Assembly: GCF_006438925.1 (NCBI RefSeq)
Contig: NZ_RCZA01000010.1
Span: 186,001-250,000, forward strand
Source: Pseudomonas mandelii
GTDB lineage: Bacteria > Pseudomonadota > Gammaproteobacteria > Pseudomonadales > Pseudomonadaceae
Direction: 5' to 3'
DNA: 64,000 nt
Positions within the stretch are counted from its first letter, which is position 1. Every line of letters begins with the position of its first letter. Below, piece by piece: positions 61,298 to 64,000 of the stretch. The position numbers and the translations under genes were made by a program. Below the pieces are notes generated by a model that was not told the origin of the DNA, did no database searches, and worked only from the letters and a program-made list of their open reading frames with translations.

Positions 61298-61738
61298 ATG
61301 TCCCGTTTCAACCACCGTATCTCCGCTGGCATGCTCGGCGTCGCCGTTGCCGCAGCACTCACCGCTTTCGCCGGCCTCTCTCAAGCTGAAGAGGCGCCTG
61401 CTGTAAAAAGCTGGCAGGCGGGCCTTCACCGCACCGATCTGCTGCGCAAGGACCTCGACGTCTCCGGGCGTGAGGTGATCCAGGTCCTCGTTGATTTCGA
61501 GCCGGGTGTGGTGTCCCCCAAGCATTCGCATCCCGGGGTGGAAGTGGCCCACGTGATTGAAGGCACGTTTGAATATCAACTCGAAGGTCAGCCTCCTGTA
61601 ACGCTCAAGGCTGGCGATTCCTTGTACATCCCCGCAGGCACTGCCCACGTCGCGAAGAACGTCGGCGCGAGCAAGGCGTCTGAGCTGGCGACGTACATTG
61701 TAAAGAAAGACACGCCACTGGTCGTGCTGGAAAAGTAA
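61298..61738 (+). CDS. Periplasmic cupin-domain protein
   Basis: A 146-residue protein with a signal peptide (about 1-30, ending SQA-EEAPA) and one conserved cupin domain (about 55-130): the metal ligands appear in SPKHSHPGVEVAHVIEGTFEY and GDSLYIPAGTAHVAKN. Function unknown; exported single-domain cupins may bind small molecules or catalyse simple oxidations. The start at 61298 has GGAGAAA upstream. Confidence 0.86.
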   Translation: MSRFNHRISAGMLGVAVAAALTAFAGLSQAEEAPAVKSWQAGLHRTDLLRKDLDVSGREVIQVLVDFEPGVVSPKHSHPGVEVAHVIEGTFEYQLEGQPPVTLKAGDSLYIPAGTAHVAKNVGASKASELATYIVKKDTPLVVLEK

Positions 61739-61751
61739 ACGAGGTATCGGG

Positions 61752-63182
61752 TTATCGGCGGTCACGACGCACTGCCAGCGCGCGGCTTCCCAGCGCGATG
61801 GCCAGTGCGACAGCGATCAGCACCAGCGCCACGGCGAAGGTGATCCGCAGACCGCTGGCAACCGCTTCGGGTCGCGCCGTTGCAATGTCGACCGAGGCCG
61901 ATGCGAGCGCGAACACCGCGCCCAGGACGGACGCCCCCGTGATGAGCCCCAGATTGCGCGACAGGTTAAGCATGCCGGAGATGACGCCTCGCTGGTCCGG
62001 CTGAACATCTGCCATGACCGCCGTGTTGTTGGCGGTCTGGAACAGGGCATAGCCGAGGGTTATCACGACCATGGGCAAGAGGTAGCCGCCGATGCCGGAC
62101 GTCTCCGGCAGTACTGACAGCGTGAGGCATCCAGTCGCCATTGCCGCGAGGCCGACGAGGTTCATGCGTTGGGCGCCAAAGCGGTCGGCAATACGGCCGG
62201 CGGGCACACCGGTCAATGCCGCGACAAACGGCCCGACCGACAAAACCAGTCCGACCAGAACCGCATCGAGCCCCAGCCCATGCGCGAGATAGAAGGGCCC
62301 GACCACGAGCGTCGCCATCATCACGGTCGCGACGAGCAGGCTCATGGCGAGGCTGCCACTAAGCACGGGATCACGAAACATCGCCAATCGAATCAACGGT
62401 GAGGTGACTCGAGCCTCGGTGAATACAAAGAGGCAGGCGCCGCCGCCCGCCGCCAACAGCAAGGCGATGTTGATCGGCCCGAAGCTGCCTCGCCCAAGGG
62501 TCATGGCCAGCGCATAAGCGGCGAGCGTCAACGCCAGCAGCAGCGTGCCCAGCGGGTCGAAGCCGGCGCGATCGGACTTGGGCTTCTGGCGATCGGCGGG
62601 CAAGTAGCGATGCGCGAGCACCAGCGTCAGCAAGCCCAGCGGTACGGTGATGAGGAAGATCGCCTGCCAGCCAAACCCGCCAATCAGCAGGCCTCCGAGC
62701 GACGGCCCCATCGCGGTGCCAATCGCCGACATCGTCCCGAGCAAGCCCATGGCGCTGCCGGTTTTTGCCTTCGTCACCGTCTCGCCGACAAAGGCCATGG
62801 TCAGCGCCATCATGATTGCCGCACCGATGCCCTGCAGCGCCCGGGCGCCAATCAGCACCCAGAGCGTGGGCGCGAAGCCGCACAGGGCCGACGCCAGGGT
62901 GAACAAACCGATACCGGCCAAAAGCAGCCGCCGGCGGCCAGTCAGATCACCGAGCCGACCGACGCTGACAATCAGGGTGGTGATGGCCAGAAGATAGCCA
63001 AGGACGATCCACTGCACGTTCTGGAAGGAGGCGTTGAACACCTGCGCCAGGGTCGGCAAACCCACATTGGCGATGCTGGTGCCGAGCGAGGACAGCAGCA
63101 TCGACAGCGATAGACTGGCCAGCGCCCAGCGAACTGACGGTGTCTGTTGCGCACGCTCTGCGACTGCACTGATTGACTTCAT
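61752..63182 (-). CDS. DHA2 family MFS exporter
   Basis: A 476-residue drug:H+ antiporter with about fourteen segments. TSIANVGLPTLAQVFN, VGRLGDLTGRRRLLLAG (motif A), ARALQGIGAAIMMALTMAF and GTAMGPSLGGLLIGG (motif C) are typical. It is divergent from the LysR gene that starts 135 bp away and is likely under its control. The start at 63182 has AAGGA upstream. Substrate unknown. Confidence 0.9.
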   Translation of the reverse strand: MKSISAVAERAQQTPSVRWALASLSLSMLLSSLGTSIANVGLPTLAQVFNASFQNVQWIVLGYLLAITTLIVSVGRLGDLTGRRRLLLAGIGLFTLASALCGFAPTLWVLIGARALQGIGAAIMMALTMAFVGETVTKAKTGSAMGLLGTMSAIGTAMGPSLGGLLIGGFGWQAIFLITVPLGLLTLVLAHRYLPADRQKPKSDRAGFDPLGTLLLALTLAAYALAMTLGRGSFGPINIALLLAAGGGACLFVFTEARVTSPLIRLAMFRDPVLSGSLAMSLLVATVMMATLVVGPFYLAHGLGLDAVLVGLVLSVGPFVAALTGVPAGRIADRFGAQRMNLVGLAAMATGCLTLSVLPETSGIGGYLLPMVVITLGYALFQTANNTAVMADVQPDQRGVISGMLNLSRNLGLITGASVLGAVFALASASVDIATARPEAVASGLRITFAVALVLIAVALAIALGSRALAVRRDRR

Positions 63183-63316
63183 TGTGTCCTTCTTTTCTGG
63201 CCACTCCCGAAGCGGAGCTATCAGAAAGCTACGCCCCGGCCTAACATGGCGGAAGGCGCACCGTTTGCACTTGATACGTGCGTTCAACGCCATATCACTC
63301 TGCCACGGAGCGCCGC

Positions 63317-64000
63317 ATGTCCACTCCCGATTTCAACTTGCTGATCACCCTTGATGTGTTGCTTGCCGAAGGCAGCGTGGCGCGCGCCGCCAAACGCTTG
63401 CGGCTGAGCCCGTCGGCCATGAGTCGGGCACTGGCGCGATTGCGTGAAACCACCGGCGATCCGCTGTTGGTCAGGGCCGGGCGCGGTCTGGTGCCCACCC
63501 CGCGAGCGCTCGAACTGCGCGAGCGGGTGAGTCAACTGGTGCAGGACGCAGAAGCGGTCCTTCGGCCAGCCGAGCAACCCGACCTCAAACAGCTGAGCCG
63601 CACGTTCACGCTGCGCACCAGTGAAGGCTTTGTCGAGAATTTTGGCGCGGACCTGATTGCCCGACTCGCCGAGCAAGCCCCTGGCGTGCGACTGCGCTTC
63701 ATGCACAAACCCGACAAAGACAGCGCGTCCCTGCGCGACGGGACGGTCGATCTGGAAACAGGTGTGGTGGGGAAGGCCACTGGGCCGGAGTTGCGTACCC
63801 AGGGCTTGTTTCGGGATCGTTTTATTGGCGTCGTGCGAATGGGGCATCCGCTGAGCGAAGGCGAGCTAACCGCCGCGCGTTATGCGGCGGGCAGCCATAT
63901 CAGCGTCTCTCGGCGGGGGCTCGACAAGGGACCCATTGATGAAGCCCTTGAGCTCCAGGAACTGGAGCGGCACATAGCAACAATCGTTGCAGGCTTCTCC
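63317..64000 (+). CDS. LysR family transcriptional regulator, 3' truncated by window
   Basis: The visible 228 residues begin with a LysR helix-turn-helix (FNLLITLDVLLAEGSVARAAKRL, LSPSAMSRALARLRETTGDPLLVR split over 1-60) and run into the substrate-binding domain. The C-terminus lies outside the window. It is divergent from the DHA2 exporter. Confidence 0.9.
   Translation, partial: MSTPDFNLLITLDVLLAEGSVARAAKRLRLSPSAMSRALARLRETTGDPLLVRAGRGLVPTPRALELRERVSQLVQDAEAVLRPAEQPDLKQLSRTFTLRTSEGFVENFGADLIARLAEQAPGVRLRFMHKPDKDSASLRDGTVDLETGVVGKATGPELRTQGLFRDRFIGVVRMGHPLSEGELTAARYAAGSHISVSRRGLDKGPIDEALELQELERHIATIVAGFS

Overview
This 64 kb window reads as chromosome from a Pseudomonas of the fluorescens group. 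The reasons are GC-rich coding sequence, REP-type palindromes ending in GGGAGCGAGCCTGCTCGCG, hydroxyproline-type and glcDEFGB operons, a DUF2790 protein and a DUF2986 protein. No rRNA, tRNA, insertion sequence, phage or CRISPR array was recognised.

Layout. 0-16 kb is a hydroxyproline/proline-analogue catabolic island, almost entirely on the minus strand. It holds an amino-acid ABC importer, an aconitase-X dehydratase, two proline-racemase-family enzymes, a three-subunit D-hydroxyproline dehydrogenase, a pyrroline deaminase, a ketoglutarate-semialdehyde dehydrogenase, an MHS-type symporter, a PAS-AraC activator and a GntR repressor. The 3' end of a pyrroline-2-carboxylate reductase opens the window. 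Three near-identical palindromes (core GTATACGAA) sit upstream of the GntR gene, the importer and the deaminase operon and define a probable GntR regulon. 16-18 kb carries a D-Ala-D-Ala dipeptidase/L,D-transpeptidase-like fusion and a 53-residue DUF2986 gene. 18-25 kb is an operon-like set (outer-membrane protein, APC permease, Fe-alcohol dehydrogenase, aldehyde dehydrogenase, glutamine-synthetase-like ligase) suggesting gamma-glutamylated amine or amino-alcohol catabolism. 25-31 kb is a patchwork of small redox genes, regulators and decayed genes. 31-37 kb is an EmrAB/OMF-type efflux operon with a divergent TetR gene.

39.1-47.7 kb is the most distinctive part: an AT-richer seven-gene plus-strand operon behind a 550 bp AT-rich spacer. 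It encodes the complete p-aminophenylalanine pathway (aminodeoxychorismate synthase PapA, mutase PapB, dehydrogenase PapC), together with an alpha-oxoamine synthase, an NPPY methyltransferase, a flavin oxidoreductase and an exporter. The content matches what I remember of the pap pyrazine cluster of P. fluorescens SBW25. The predicted chemistry is decarboxylative condensation of p-aminophenylalanine to an alpha-aminoketone that dimerises to a bis(aminobenzyl)pyrazine, possibly N-methylated.

47.7-57.8 kb is the glycolate locus (glcDEFGB, divergent glcC with two FadR-type operators, and a glycolate/lactate permease), split by a 0.6 kb inverted-repeat element. 58-64 kb has small hypothetical genes, a uronate/aldarate-type MFS transporter behind a strong promoter and operator pair, a periplasmic cupin, and a DHA2 exporter with a divergent LysR gene truncated by the window end.
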